From Oscillibacter sp. (lineage in GTDB: Bacteria > Bacillota > Clostridia > Oscillospirales > Oscillospiraceae), in assembly GCA_022797935.1 (NCBI GenBank), contig JAAWLO010000005.1:1-63576 (forward strand): 63,576 nt of DNA. The letters run 5' to 3'. Made by a program: the position numbers and the translations under genes. A model generated the notes under the pieces. The model was given only the letters and a program-made list of their open reading frames with translations, was not told where the DNA came from and ran no database searches. Below are positions 47,580-56,063 of this stretch, one piece after another. The stretch's first letter is position 1, and each line of letters begins with the position of its first letter.

Positions 47580-48962
47580 ATGTTTGAATTGGAGAACAGA
47601 CGAACGGAGCTGCTGGAAAAAATCGAGGACTATATCCAGCGAAAACAATACGCACAGCTGCGGGACCTGCTGCTGCCCATGGAGGCGGCAGACATTGCCG
47701 CCCTGTGCGCCCAGTTGGATGAGAAGGTGCCCCTGGTGTTCCGCCTGCTGCCCAAGGAGCTGGCAGCGGAGGTCTTCGTGGAGCTGGACAGCGATGAGCA
47801 GGAGCTGCTGATTCAGAGCTTTTCCAACACGGAGCTCAAGGAGGTTCTGGACGAGCTGTATCTGGACGACACGGTGGACATTGTGGAAGAGATGCCCGCC
47901 AACGTGGTCAAGCGCATCCTCCGCCACTGTGACCCGGACATGCGCAAGAGCATCAACGAAATTCTCAAATATCCGGAAGACTCCACTGGCAGCATCATGA
48001 CCACGGAGTTCGTGGACCTGAAAGAAACCATGACCGTAGAAGACGCCCTGAAGCGCATCCGCCGCACGGGGCCCGACAAAGAGACCATCAACATCTGCTA
48101 CGTCATTGACGACGGACGGCACCTCATTGGCCTGCTGACCATCCGCACCATCCTCCTGGCGGAAGAAGACGATGTCATCGGCGACATCATGGAGCGCAAT
48201 CTCATCTCCGTTCACACGCTGGACGACCAGGAGACCACCGCTCGGGCCTTGGGAAAATACGACTTCCTGGCTCTGCCCGTAGTGGATAAGGAAAACCGAC
48301 TGGTAGGCATCGTCACCGTAGACGACGCCATTGACGTTCTCCAAGAGGAGGTCACCGAGGACATTGAGAAGATGGCCGCCATTCTCCCCGGCGACAAGCC
48401 CTACCTGAAAACGGGCGTCTTCGAAACCTGGAAGGCCCGGACCCCCTGGCTGATGCTGCTGATGCTCTCCGCCACGTTCACGGGCATCATCCTTACCCAC
48501 TTTGAGCGCTCACTCATGGCCTGCGCCATTCTTACCTCCTTCATCCCCATGCTCTCCGGCACCGGCGGCAACAGCGGCACCCAGGCCTCTACCGCCGTCA
48601 TTCGGGCCCTATCCCTGGGTGAAGTGCGGTTCTCCGACCTGCTCCAGGTGCTGTGGAAGGAATTCTGGGTCTCCATCTGCTGCGGCATCTGTCTGGCCGC
48701 CGCCAACTTCGCCAAGATGATGCTGGTGGACCGTTGGCTGCTCCGCAATCCCACGGTAACGCCTCAGGTGGCCCTGGTGGTCTGCGCCACATTGGTGGGA
48801 ACGGTGCTTTGCGCCAAATTGGTGGGCTGTTCTCTGCCCCTGCTGGCCAAGCGCATTGGCTTCGACCCGGCCGTCATGGCCTCGCCTTTTATCACCACCA
48901 TTGTGGACGCCCTGTCCCTGCTGATTTATTTCCGCTTCGCCTCTCTGATTTTGCACCTGTGA
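47580..48962 (+). CDS. mgtE: Magnesium transporter MgtE
   Basis: MgtE is a Mg2+ channel gated by its own cytoplasmic domains. The 460-residue protein has an N-domain (residues 1-125 with superhelical repeats, DLLLPMEAADIAALCAQL) and two CBS domains (about 130-255, GSIMTTEFVDLKETMTVEDA and FLALPVVDKENRLVGIVTVDD). A plug helix and five C-terminal membrane helices follow, containing PMLSGTGGNSGTQASTAVIRAL, the pore motif. I chose the ATG at 47580, behind AAAGGAGG and after the riboswitch terminator, over a longer in-frame start that would read through the leader. Confidence 0.96.
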   Translation: MFELENRRTELLEKIEDYIQRKQYAQLRDLLLPMEAADIAALCAQLDEKVPLVFRLLPKELAAEVFVELDSDEQELLIQSFSNTELKEVLDELYLDDTVDIVEEMPANVVKRILRHCDPDMRKSINEILKYPEDSTGSIMTTEFVDLKETMTVEDALKRIRRTGPDKETINICYVIDDGRHLIGLLTIRTILLAEEDDVIGDIMERNLISVHTLDDQETTARALGKYDFLALPVVDKENRLVGIVTVDDAIDVLQEEVTEDIEKMAAILPGDKPYLKTGVFETWKARTPWLMLLMLSATFTGIILTHFERSLMACAILTSFIPMLSGTGGNSGTQASTAVIRALSLGEVRFSDLLQVLWKEFWVSICCGICLAAANFAKMMLVDRWLLRNPTVTPQVALVVCATLVGTVLCAKLVGCSLPLLAKRIGFDPAVMASPFITTIVDALSLLIYFRFASLILHL

Positions 48963-48977
48963 GGCGGGAACGCTCAG

Positions 48978-49019
48978 AACGCGCACCCTGTACGTGCAAA
49001 ACCGCGTACGGGGTGCGTT
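48978..49019 (+). terminator. Terminator of mgtE
   Basis: AACGCGCACCCTGTACG pairs with CGTACGGGGTGCGTT with small bulges, followed by TTTTCCC. Confidence 0.85.
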
Positions 49020-49144
49020 TTCCCTTTCACCCGCAGGTCCACCGGAAACTGCCGGACCGCGCGTCTTATCGCCAGCGCAGTTGAAAAAAATCCCATGGGA
49101 TTCTTTTCAACGAACCGCAAAGCGGCTGTCTGCGCATGGCTTCC

Positions 49145-49174
49145 TTGGAAACGCAACTGCGTTGACTATATGAT
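49145..49174 (+). promoter_or_regulatory. Candidate promoter of the VanR/VanS-like operon
   Basis: TTGGAA (49145-49150) and TATGAT (49169-49174) are 18 bases apart. An AACGCAACTGCGTT inverted repeat lies between them and may be a response-regulator or repressor site. Confidence 0.45.
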
Positions 49175-49251
49175 ACAAAAATGATGGAAACGGCCTGTAC
49201 ACTGAACCCGTGTTTTCCGGTGGATGGTACAGCCGGAAGAAGGAGGCACAG

Positions 49252-49908
49252 ATGAACAAAATTCTCATTGCGGAGGACGAGGCTCCCATCGCGAACCTGC
49301 TGCAAACGGCGCTCAGCAACGCGGGCTACCAGTGCGTCTGGGCGGCGGACGGCATGTCGGCGGCAGACCTGCTGGAGCGCCAGCCCTTCGACCTGGCCCT
49401 GCTGGACATCATGCTGCCTCGGGCCGACGGCTATGAGCTTCTCGCGTACTGCCAGACCCTGGAAGTTCCGGTCATCTTTCTGACCGCGAAGGGCGAGGTG
49501 GAGGACCGGGTGCGGGGCCTCCGTCTGGGCGCGGAGGACTACATCACCAAACCTTTTGAACTGATGGAGCTGCTGGCCCGGGTGGAAACCGTGCTCCGCC
49601 GCTGCGGGAAAACGGATCGGATTCTCGTTCTTCCGCCGGATATCGAGCTGGATACCGCCAGCCGCATCGTCCGCCGGAATGGGCAGCCGGTCGCTCTTAC
49701 CGCCAAGGAATATGACCTCCTGCTGCTGTTCCTGCAAAACAAAAATATCGCCCTCTACCGGGACCGGATTTATGAGCGGGTCTGGGGGGAGACGTTTCTG
49801 GGAGACAGCCGCACGGTGGACCTCCACATCCAGCGGATGCGGAAAAAGCTGGGACTGGAAAACCGTCTGGTTGCCGTCTACAAAGTCGGATACCGCCTGG
49901 AGGTCTGA
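49252..49908 (+). CDS. OmpR/PhoB-family response regulator, VanR-like
   Basis: This 218-residue regulator has a receiver domain with the acidic pair in LIAEDEAPI, the phosphoacceptor Asp52 in LALLDIMLPRADGYELL, Thr in FLTAKGE and the AEDYITKPFELMEL switch. A winged-helix DNA-binding domain follows (LTAKEYDLLLLFLQNKNIALYRDRIYERVWG, RTVDLHIQRMRKKLG). The cognate kinase follows after 32 bases and a VanY-like peptidase completes the operon. AAGGAGG precedes the ATG. It probably activates its own operon in response to a cell-wall signal (inference from context). Confidence 0.9.
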   Translation: MNKILIAEDEAPIANLLQTALSNAGYQCVWAADGMSAADLLERQPFDLALLDIMLPRADGYELLAYCQTLEVPVIFLTAKGEVEDRVRGLRLGAEDYITKPFELMELLARVETVLRRCGKTDRILVLPPDIELDTASRIVRRNGQPVALTAKEYDLLLLFLQNKNIALYRDRIYERVWGETFLGDSRTVDLHIQRMRKKLGLENRLVAVYKVGYRLEV

Positions 49909-49940
49909 CCTGCGGCGCCGTTCATTTCCACCAGGAAGAG

Positions 49941-51395
49941 GTGTTGATTTTGAAGCTGTTCTGGAAACTTTTCTGCAGCATGGTCCTGATTACCGCTTTG
50001 GCCTGTTCGGCTGGCGGCTATGCGCTGATTGACGCCCAGTTCCGCGCCTCTCTGGACCGGGAGGTCTCGGCCATTTACGAAGAAAACGATCTCCTTCGCT
50101 TTGCCCTGGCCCAAGAATTGGCCTTCAATCCCCTCTACAGCCGCAGTCAGCTGGCAAAAGCCTCTGAGGGCATCACCATCAGCACCAGCCGGGGAACCGT
50201 CTCCTTCCGGCTCAGCGACGAGGCGGGCCGCACGCTGGGCGGCAGCGGGGTTCTGCCGGTAAGCGCGGCCGGCCTCACCGCCGGTCTGCCCGCCGGCCAG
50301 CGGGGCTGGGTGATGCGGGCGCTGGACAACGGCTGCATCTACCTTCACGCCGCCAGTCCTCTGGCTTTGGAGGACGGCATCCTCTACCTGGAAAACTGCC
50401 GGGAAGTCAGCGGCCTCTTTCAGGACCGGTCCGAACAATATCAGAGTTTTTTCTCCCTGATGCTGGTTCTGGCCGGGGCGGTGGGGCTTCTTTCCCTGGC
50501 CGCAGCAGCCATGCTGCTGCGCCCCCTGAGCCGCCTGTCCGCCGCCACAAGACGGATGGCCGACGGGGACCTGGACCAGCGGGTTCTGGTGACCGGGGAT
50601 GATGAGATTGCGCAGCTCTCCGCCGACTTTAACCTCATGGCCCACCGCATTCAGCGGCAGATGGGGGAACTGCGGGCGGCGGCCCGCAGGCAGACGGATT
50701 TTATCGGCAGCTTTGCCCATGAGATTAAAACGCCTCTGACGTCCATTATCGGCTACGCCGACCTCCTCCGCTCCTGTCCGGCCACAGAGGAACAGGTCCG
50801 GGAGAGCGCCGGATACATCTTCGGCGAGGGACGCCGCCTGGAGGACCTGAGCCGAAAGCTGCTGGACCTTATCGTTCTGGAACGGCAGGACTTTCCCCTG
50901 CATCCGGTGCCGCTGGTGGCCTTTTTGCGCCGGGCAGCCGGGATTATGGAGCCGCTTTTCTCTCAAAAGGGCATCCGGCTGTCTCTGCGGGTCCAGCCCA
51001 TTACGGTGCGGATGGAGCCGGACCTAATGGAAACCGTCTGTATCAACCTGCTGGACAATGCCCGAAAAGCCATGGAGACCGGCGGAGAAATCCTGCTGGA
51101 GGGCTTCTCCGAGGGGACCGGCTGCTGCATCCAGGTGACAGACCAGGGCAAAGGCATTCCCCCCGAGGAGCTGGAGCGGGTAACAGAGGCCTTTTACATG
51201 GTGGACAAGTCCCGTGCCCGGGCGCAGGGCGGCACGGGACTGGGGCTGGCACTGTGCCGCCGCATTGTGGAGCTCCACGGCGGAACGCTGCGCATTGAGA
51301 GCCGCCTGGGCGAGGGAACCCGCGTCCGGGTGTACTTGAGCGGAGAGGAGAAGACGGCGTGCGAAACTGGAAAAACTGGCTGTTCCCCATCCTGA
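49941..51395 (+). CDS. Membrane sensor histidine kinase, VanS-like
   Basis: This protein of up to 484 residues has a first transmembrane helix near residues 8-28, an extracytoplasmic sensor of about 125 residues, and a second helix near residues 170-192. A HAMP domain (LSRLSAATRRMADGDLDQRV), a HisKA domain with the phosphorylated His in FAHEIKTPLTSIIGYADLL, and an HATPase domain (NLLDNARKAM, GKGIPPEEL, GGTGLGLALC) follow. The start is GTG 49941, TTG 49944 or TTG 49950; the last two have better ribosome spacing. It partners the response regulator immediately upstream. Confidence 0.9.
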   Translation: MLILKLFWKLFCSMVLITALACSAGGYALIDAQFRASLDREVSAIYEENDLLRFALAQELAFNPLYSRSQLAKASEGITISTSRGTVSFRLSDEAGRTLGGSGVLPVSAAGLTAGLPAGQRGWVMRALDNGCIYLHAASPLALEDGILYLENCREVSGLFQDRSEQYQSFFSLMLVLAGAVGLLSLAAAAMLLRPLSRLSAATRRMADGDLDQRVLVTGDDEIAQLSADFNLMAHRIQRQMGELRAAARRQTDFIGSFAHEIKTPLTSIIGYADLLRSCPATEEQVRESAGYIFGEGRRLEDLSRKLLDLIVLERQDFPLHPVPLVAFLRRAAGIMEPLFSQKGIRLSLRVQPITVRMEPDLMETVCINLLDNARKAMETGGEILLEGFSEGTGCCIQVTDQGKGIPPEELERVTEAFYMVDKSRARAQGGTGLGLALCRRIVELHGGTLRIESRLGEGTRVRVYLSGEEKTACETGKTGCSPS

Positions 51396-52180
51396 CAGGC
51401 CTGACGGTAACGGCCCTGGCCCTGCTGCCCCTGCGGCTGTCCACTCTGGAGGACGGCAAGCTTACCGGCGCCGTCCACACGGAGGCGCTTCCGGAAAACA
51501 GCAACTTCCCCTCCGCGCCTCCGGAGCTGCCGGGCCGCCTCTGGCTGTTGGTGCAATGTATCGAGAAGCCGGACACACTGACCATTATGGCCCAGATGCT
51601 GGAGGAGCCCGAGCTGGAGCGGGAAATCCAGCGGCTCCATGAGGCCTTGAACGCCTTAAACGAAATTCTGCCGCCTCAAGCGGCAGAAACTCTGGAGCAG
51701 ATCGATATGTTCTCCTGTGACCGTTATTACTTGAGGGACCAAACAGACCTGTCCAGCGCCAGCTTTTCCTTTTTCAATGGCTATGACAGACACACAAACG
51801 CCTATCTCTCCGCCCAACTAGACGGGGTAAGCGGACAGCTGGTGGGGCTGCATGTCTCCAACCTGCCGGAATCCTTTGCGTACCGCCTGAGCGCCCGGGA
51901 AACCGGAGAAAAACTGCTGGACCATCTGGGCTTGTCCTACGAGCCGGAGGAAACCGTTGACGGTGAGGGCCTGGAGGGAGCAGCGTCTTTTCGTTTGCCG
52001 GAGTGGAAAGGGCAGTTTCTTCTGTCACAGAACGCGCTGCATCTGGATTTCAACTTTTTGGTTGACTGGAGCGCCGTGGACCAGGATATTGCCGAAGCCT
52101 ACGGGTATGGCCCCACCGACTCAGATGCAAGTCAGATGCAAATTCCTTGGCAGAATGATGGGAAACGGCAGGTATTTTGA
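51359..52180 (+). CDS. Membrane-anchored extracytoplasmic protein of the VanRS-like operon
   Basis: This 273-residue protein has an N-terminal membrane helix (NWLFPILTGLTVTALALLPLRL) followed by a soluble extracytoplasmic domain with no recognised family. It starts at GTG 51359 behind GGAGAGGAG and overlaps the kinase gene by 37 bases, so it belongs to the same operon. Proteins of this plan often sit between a sensor kinase and an effector peptidase and may modulate the sensor (inference). FYRLSARETGEKLLDHLGLSYEPEETVDG-like stretches resemble YpeB/PepSY-type inhibitors weakly, which I do not rely on. Confidence 0.65.
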   Translation: MRNWKNWLFPILTGLTVTALALLPLRLSTLEDGKLTGAVHTEALPENSNFPSAPPELPGRLWLLVQCIEKPDTLTIMAQMLEEPELEREIQRLHEALNALNEILPPQAAETLEQIDMFSCDRYYLRDQTDLSSASFSFFNGYDRHTNAYLSAQLDGVSGQLVGLHVSNLPESFAYRLSARETGEKLLDHLGLSYEPEETVDGEGLEGAASFRLPEWKGQFLLSQNALHLDFNFLVDWSAVDQDIAEAYGYGPTDSDASQMQIPWQNDGKRQVF

Positions 52181-52234
52181 CGGAAACAGGCGTTAAACTG
52201 GAAACCGAATCCAATACTAAAGGAGTGGTTTCCT

Positions 52235-53161
52235 ATGTCTGCTGTCCGCAGCTGCATCATTCGTGAGCTGCCCATCCCTGAGCGGGAATACCGGGCCGCA
52301 CCGCCGGAGCGCTGGACAAAACCGGCCCCACCGCCTGCGCACCGCCGGACCTCCCGGGCCAAACACCGCCAGAGAAGTCTTCTTCCACTGGTTCTGGCGG
52401 GGCTGGCGCTGTTCCTCGGAGGCCTTCTGTTGGGGCGGGCCGGAGCGGCCAATCCTGTTGAGCCGTCTTCCCTTCAGGAGGATTCCCTCTCTTCAGAGCC
52501 GCTTTCAAGCGAAGGAGTCCGGATTCTCCGTGTTCCAGGGGCGGCAGTCGGGGAGCCGGAGCCTTCCGGGAGCGGGATGGGAGACGGAACGGAAGACGGC
52601 GGGTCCTGGAATCTCCGGCTGGTCAACTGGGAAAACCCGCTGCCGGAGGGCTTCCAGCCTCCGGAGCTGACCGCCCTTCGAAATGGACACTCCATTGACA
52701 GCCGGGCCTATCCAGCCCTCCAGCGGATGATGGACGCCGCCCGGGCAGAGGGGTTGGACCCGTTGATCTGCTCTTCTTTCCGCACGTGGGACAAGCAATC
52801 GGAACTGTTTCAGCGAAAGGTCCTATCCTTTTCCGGTCTCAGCCAACAGGAGGCGGAAGCAAAGGCGGCCCTGTGGGTAGCCCGTCCTGGAACCAGCGAG
52901 CATCAGGTGGGTCTGGCGGTGGATATCGTGGACAAGGGCTACCAGCTTCTGGACCAGGGCCAGGAGGAAACGCCCGTGCAGAAATGGCTCATGGCCCACT
53001 GTGGGGAGTACGGCTTCATTCTCCGTTATCCCACGGACAAAAGCGCCCTTACCGGCATAGGCTACGAGCCCTGGCATTACCGGTACGTAGGCGAAACTGC
53101 CGCCCGGGAAATCATGTCCCAGGGAATCTGTCTGGAGGAATATCTTTCGGCACAATCCTGA
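52235..53161 (+). CDS. D-alanyl-D-alanine carboxypeptidase, VanY/M15B type
   Basis: This 308-residue zinc peptidase trims the terminal D-Ala of peptidoglycan stem peptides. A short basic cytoplasmic segment precedes one membrane helix (residues about 48-70, LVLAGLALFLGGLLLGRAG), then a Ser/Glu-rich linker. The catalytic domain from about residue 125 has SSFRTWDKQSELF, the zinc motif SEHQVGLAVDIV, and EPWHYRYVG with the second His. AAAGGAG precedes the ATG. It closes the VanRS-like operon, but no vanH, vanA or vanX homologue is present, so glycopeptide resistance is not implied. Confidence 0.9.
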   Translation: MSAVRSCIIRELPIPEREYRAAPPERWTKPAPPPAHRRTSRAKHRQRSLLPLVLAGLALFLGGLLLGRAGAANPVEPSSLQEDSLSSEPLSSEGVRILRVPGAAVGEPEPSGSGMGDGTEDGGSWNLRLVNWENPLPEGFQPPELTALRNGHSIDSRAYPALQRMMDAARAEGLDPLICSSFRTWDKQSELFQRKVLSFSGLSQQEAEAKAALWVARPGTSEHQVGLAVDIVDKGYQLLDQGQEETPVQKWLMAHCGEYGFILRYPTDKSALTGIGYEPWHYRYVGETAAREIMSQGICLEEYLSAQS

Positions 53162-53180
53162 TCTTCCCGGGAACCATTCC

Positions 53181-53212
53181 GGCGAGGTGCATCCGGAGCG
53201 ATGCGCCTCGCC
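53181..53212 (+). terminator. Terminator after the VanY-like gene
   Basis: GGCGAGGTGCATC pairs with GATGCGCCTCGCC (12 of 13) around a 6-base loop, followed by GCTGTTTCTTC. Confidence 0.8.
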
Positions 53213-53245
53213 GCTGTTTCTTCGTGAAGTTCGTTTAAATTCCTC

Positions 53246-53274
53246 TTTACTTCCAAGAACGACCGTTCTATAAT
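53246..53274 (+). promoter_or_regulatory. Promoter with an embedded LexA-type box
   Basis: TTTACT (53246-53251) and TATAAT (53269-53274) are 17 bases apart. The spacer holds AGAACGACCGTTCT (53256-53269), which fits the Firmicute LexA core GAAC-N4-GTTC and is a palindrome apart from its centre. It would let LexA repress the SLOG-family gene and release it on DNA damage. Confidence 0.68.
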
Positions 53275-53313
53275 AGAGACAACCCTTTTTCACGGAAGCC
53301 AAAGGAGGCCTCT

Positions 53314-53868
53314 ATGCGGACCAATCATACCAGCTGCTGCTTTACAGGACACCGTCCCGCGAAGCTCCCCTGGCATTACCAGGAATCCGACCCCCAATGC
53401 CTGGCGCTGAAGCGGCGCATTGCCGCCGTGCTGGAAGTGCTTTATCAAAACGAGTATCGCCATTTTATCTGCGGCATGGCACTGGGCTGCGACCACTATT
53501 TCTGTGAATGCGCCCTGGCTCTTCGGACCTCTCACCCAGATATAACGGTGGAAGCCGCGGTTCCCTGTCCGGAACAGGCCAGCCGCTGGTCCCAGGAACA
53601 GCAAACACGATACGCCCGCCTGCTGGACGCCTGCGATTTTCAAACCATGGTTTCGCCGCAGTACACCCCCTTTTGTATGCAGAAACGGGACCGGTACATG
53701 GTTGACCGCGCCTCACTGCTGGTCGCCGTGTACGACGGCTCTTCGGGAGGAACGCAATATACCATTGCGTATGCCCTGCAGAAGGGTCTTTCCATTGTGG
53801 ACATCCCCGTAACCGTGGGAGGAACGCCTCGTTTTGCGGACTGGATTTCATCCTTGGAAACGCCTTGA
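53314..53868 (+). CDS. SLOG-family protein, YpsA/DUF1273-like
   Basis: This 184-residue protein resembles the DUF1273/YpsA branch of the SLOG superfamily, Rossmann-like domains thought to bind nucleotide-derived ligands. Family blocks are CCFTGHRPAKLPW near residue 8, FICGMALGCDHYFCECAL near residue 50, VEAAVPCPEQASRW near residue 77 and LLVAVYDGSSGGTQYTIAYALQKG near residue 132. The start ATG follows AAAGGAGG. A LexA-type box in its promoter suggests control by the SOS response. Neither YpsA nor this protein has an established enzymatic role; links to division or stress are reported for YpsA. Confidence 0.85.
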   Translation: MRTNHTSCCFTGHRPAKLPWHYQESDPQCLALKRRIAAVLEVLYQNEYRHFICGMALGCDHYFCECALALRTSHPDITVEAAVPCPEQASRWSQEQQTRYARLLDACDFQTMVSPQYTPFCMQKRDRYMVDRASLLVAVYDGSSGGTQYTIAYALQKGLSIVDIPVTVGGTPRFADWISSLETP

Positions 53869-54006
53869 ACCATTATAAGGTCAAACACACGATCTGTGGT
53901 ATGGACTAAGAACAGGATATCTCTCTAAAACCGAGTCGTTCTCCGCCTTTTCAAAAATTGTCACAGCGCTGGGAACGTGTTTCAAAGAAAACATGACCGG
54001 TTTCTC

Positions 54007-54061
54007 TTGACAGCGCGTCCCCTGCGTGCTATACTGCGTTAAACAGACCAGCGGTTTGTTT
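54007..54061 (+). promoter_or_regulatory. tetR promoter and operator
   Basis: TTGACA (54007-54012) and TATACT (54030-54035) are 17 bases apart. The imperfect palindrome AAACAGACC-AGC-GGTTTGTTT (54041-54061) follows, placed for autorepression. Confidence 0.8.
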
Positions 54062-54076
54062 GAAGGGAGGGATCCC

Positions 54077-54751
54077 ATGGCCCGGAACAAATATCCCGAG
54101 GAGACTGTGCGGAAAATTCTGGACAAGGCGGAGCAGCTGTTCATTGAAAAGGGTTATGACAAAACCTCTCTCCAGGAAATCCTTATGGAAACCGGCCTGT
54201 CCAAAGGGGCCATTTATCACCATTTCCCCTCCAAGGAGGACATTTTCTATTCCGTCTGCGACCGTATCGGCCAACGGAATGCCGAGGTTCTGTCCCAGGT
54301 CCGGGATGACCCCTCACTGAATGGCCTGGAAAAACTCCGGACGATTTTCAAAGTCTCCATGCAGCCGGAACGGCAGGCCAAAATGTTTTCCATGATGCCC
54401 TATCTGCTGGACAACGCCAAGTTTCTGGCTATGGAAATGCGCAGCATCTTCCAGGAGGTCGTACCAATCTTCATGGAACCGATTATCCGCCAGGGCATCG
54501 CCGACGGCTCCATCCGAACGGACCACCCCAAAGAGCTGGCAGAAATCGTAATTCTGCTGTCCGACATGTGGATCAACCCCGTTGTTCAGCCAACTTCGCC
54601 GGAGGATATCCGCGCCCGGTGTGCTGTTTACAACCGGTTGTTTCTGGACTTCGGCATTCCCGAGCTGATTGACCAGGAACTCCTTGACCTGCTGGTCAAA
54701 TACGCGGAAATGCCCCATCCCCCATCTCCGAACCAGGAAAACCGTGTCTGA
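54077..54751 (+). CDS. TetR-family repressor of the efflux pair
   Basis: This 224-residue TetR protein has the N-terminal HTH ETVRKILDKAEQLFIEKGYDKTSLQEILMETGLSKGAIYHHFPSKEDIF (core GLSKGAIYHHFPSKEDIF, residues about 38-55). A helical effector domain follows. AGGGAGGGAT precedes the ATG at 54077. Palindromic operators with AAAC-CGACC half-sites lie before this gene and before the downstream MFS gene, so it probably represses both until a toxic ligand binds. A terminator separates the two genes. Confidence 0.88.
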   Translation: MARNKYPEETVRKILDKAEQLFIEKGYDKTSLQEILMETGLSKGAIYHHFPSKEDIFYSVCDRIGQRNAEVLSQVRDDPSLNGLEKLRTIFKVSMQPERQAKMFSMMPYLLDNAKFLAMEMRSIFQEVVPIFMEPIIRQGIADGSIRTDHPKELAEIVILLSDMWINPVVQPTSPEDIRARCAVYNRLFLDFGIPELIDQELLDLLVKYAEMPHPPSPNQENRV

Positions 54752-54784
54752 AAAAGAACTGCCGCAGGTGCGCAGTTTCTTTTT
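54751..54784 (+). terminator. Terminator between tetR and the MFS gene
   Basis: AAAAAGAACTGC pairs with GCAGTTTCTTTTT with one bulged T, ending in TTTTT. The MFS gene must therefore use read-through or its own start. Confidence 0.7.
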
Positions 54785-54795
54785 GGGCAATATAA

Positions 54796-54812
54796 AAACC
54801 GACGGTCGGTTT
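54796..54812. promoter_or_regulatory. TetR operator of the MFS gene
   Basis: AAACCGACGGTCGGTTT is a perfect palindrome apart from its central base, 19 bases before the MFS ATG. It shares half-sites with the operator at 54041-54061. Confidence 0.75.
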
Positions 54813-54830
54813 ATAAAAAGGAGTGTCTTT

Positions 54831-56063
54831 ATGAACAGCAAACAAACCGCTCTCTTTCACCGGGATTTCACCCTGGTGGTCATTGGGCAAATCATCTCCC
54901 TCTTCGGCAGCGCCATCCTCCGCTTTGCCCTGCCGCTGTACCTCCTGCGGCAGACTGGCTCCGCCGGTCTCTTCGGTATCGTGGGGGCGGCCGCCTTTCT
55001 TCCCGCCGTGTTGTGTTCTCCCATTGGCGGCGTGGCGGCGGACCGGGTGAACAAACGGAATATCATGGCGGCCCTGGACTTCTTTACGGCGGGCCTGATC
55101 TTCCTGTTTGCGCTCCTGCTGGGACGTGTGCCTCTGGTCCCGCTGATGGTCATCTGCCTCATGCTGCTCTACGGCATTGCCGGGGCCTATCAGCCCGCCG
55201 TGCAGGCCAGCATTCCCCTTCTGGCGCAACCGGAACAGCTGACCCGCGCCAATGCCGTCATCAGCATGGTCAACACCCTGTCCGGCCTGCTGGGACCGGT
55301 GGTGGGCGGCGTACTGTTCGGCGCTTTCGGCATCCATCCCATTTTGTGGGTCAGCATTGCCTGCTTCTTTCTCTCCGCCGTGATGGAACTGTTTATCCAC
55401 ATGCCTCACCAGACCCGGGCGGCGGCGGGCAGCATCCTGTCCACAGTGCGGCAGGACCTGGGCGAGAGCTGGCGCTTTATCCGCCGGGAACGGCCGGTCT
55501 TTCTCTCCGTCATGCTGATCCTGGCGCTGTTCAACCTGGTGCTGTCTGCTGCCTTGATTATCGGCATTCCCGTGGCGGTGGTACAGGTGCTGGGATTAAG
55601 CGACAGCCGCCTGGGCTTCACCCAGGGCGCTATGGGTTTGGGCGGCTTGTCCGGCGGGCTTCTGGCCGCCTGTCTGGGCGCGCGCCTGCGTCTCCGGTCA
55701 GGAAGTGCCGTGCTGCTGTTTGCCAGTCTGACGGCGGCGGCCATGGGTGCGGTCCTGCTGCCGGGAATTTCGCCGGTTTTAGGCTGGTGGGGCGTGACCG
55801 CTATGAGCTTTGCCGTTATGGTCCTGTCCAGCCTGCTGATGGTGGTACTCAGCACCGCTGTTCAAGGGCAGACGCCTCCGGAACAGCTGGGGAAAGTAAT
55901 GGCCTTTATCATGGCGGTGTCCAACTGCGCGTCCCCTCTGGGGCAGGCGGTCTACGGGGCCTTGTTCGAGACCTGTCCTGCCTGGTCTGTCCTGCTGGGC
56001 GCGGCGGCGGCAGCGGCTTTAACGGCGCTTTACTCCCGAAAAGCCTTTCGCGCTTTGGGCTAG
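54831..56063 (+). CDS. MFS-family efflux transporter
   Basis: This 410-residue protein has twelve predicted membrane helices and the MFS motif A-type loop GGVAADRVNKRNIMAALD between helices 2 and 3. The N-terminus FTLVVIGQIISLFGSAILRFALPLYL and the overall plan match multidrug or macrolide exporters of the MefA/MdtG type. It is paired with a TetR repressor and preceded by a matching operator. AAAAAGGAG precedes the ATG. Its TAG stop codon is the first three bases of repeat copy C, so the original C-terminus may have been longer; all twelve helices are retained. Confidence 0.88.
   Translation: MNSKQTALFHRDFTLVVIGQIISLFGSAILRFALPLYLLRQTGSAGLFGIVGAAAFLPAVLCSPIGGVAADRVNKRNIMAALDFFTAGLIFLFALLLGRVPLVPLMVICLMLLYGIAGAYQPAVQASIPLLAQPEQLTRANAVISMVNTLSGLLGPVVGGVLFGAFGIHPILWVSIACFFLSAVMELFIHMPHQTRAAAGSILSTVRQDLGESWRFIRRERPVFLSVMLILALFNLVLSAALIIGIPVAVVQVLGLSDSRLGFTQGAMGLGGLSGGLLAACLGARLRLRSGSAVLLFASLTAAAMGAVLLPGISPVLGWWGVTAMSFAVMVLSSLLMVVLSTAVQGQTPPEQLGKVMAFIMAVSNCASPLGQAVYGALFETCPAWSVLLGAAAAAALTALYSRKAFRALG

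Noticed and set aside
49252-53161. Vancomycin-resistance cluster
   Set aside because: The ligase, dehydrogenase and dipeptidase genes needed for resistance are absent; only regulatory and VanY-like functions are present.
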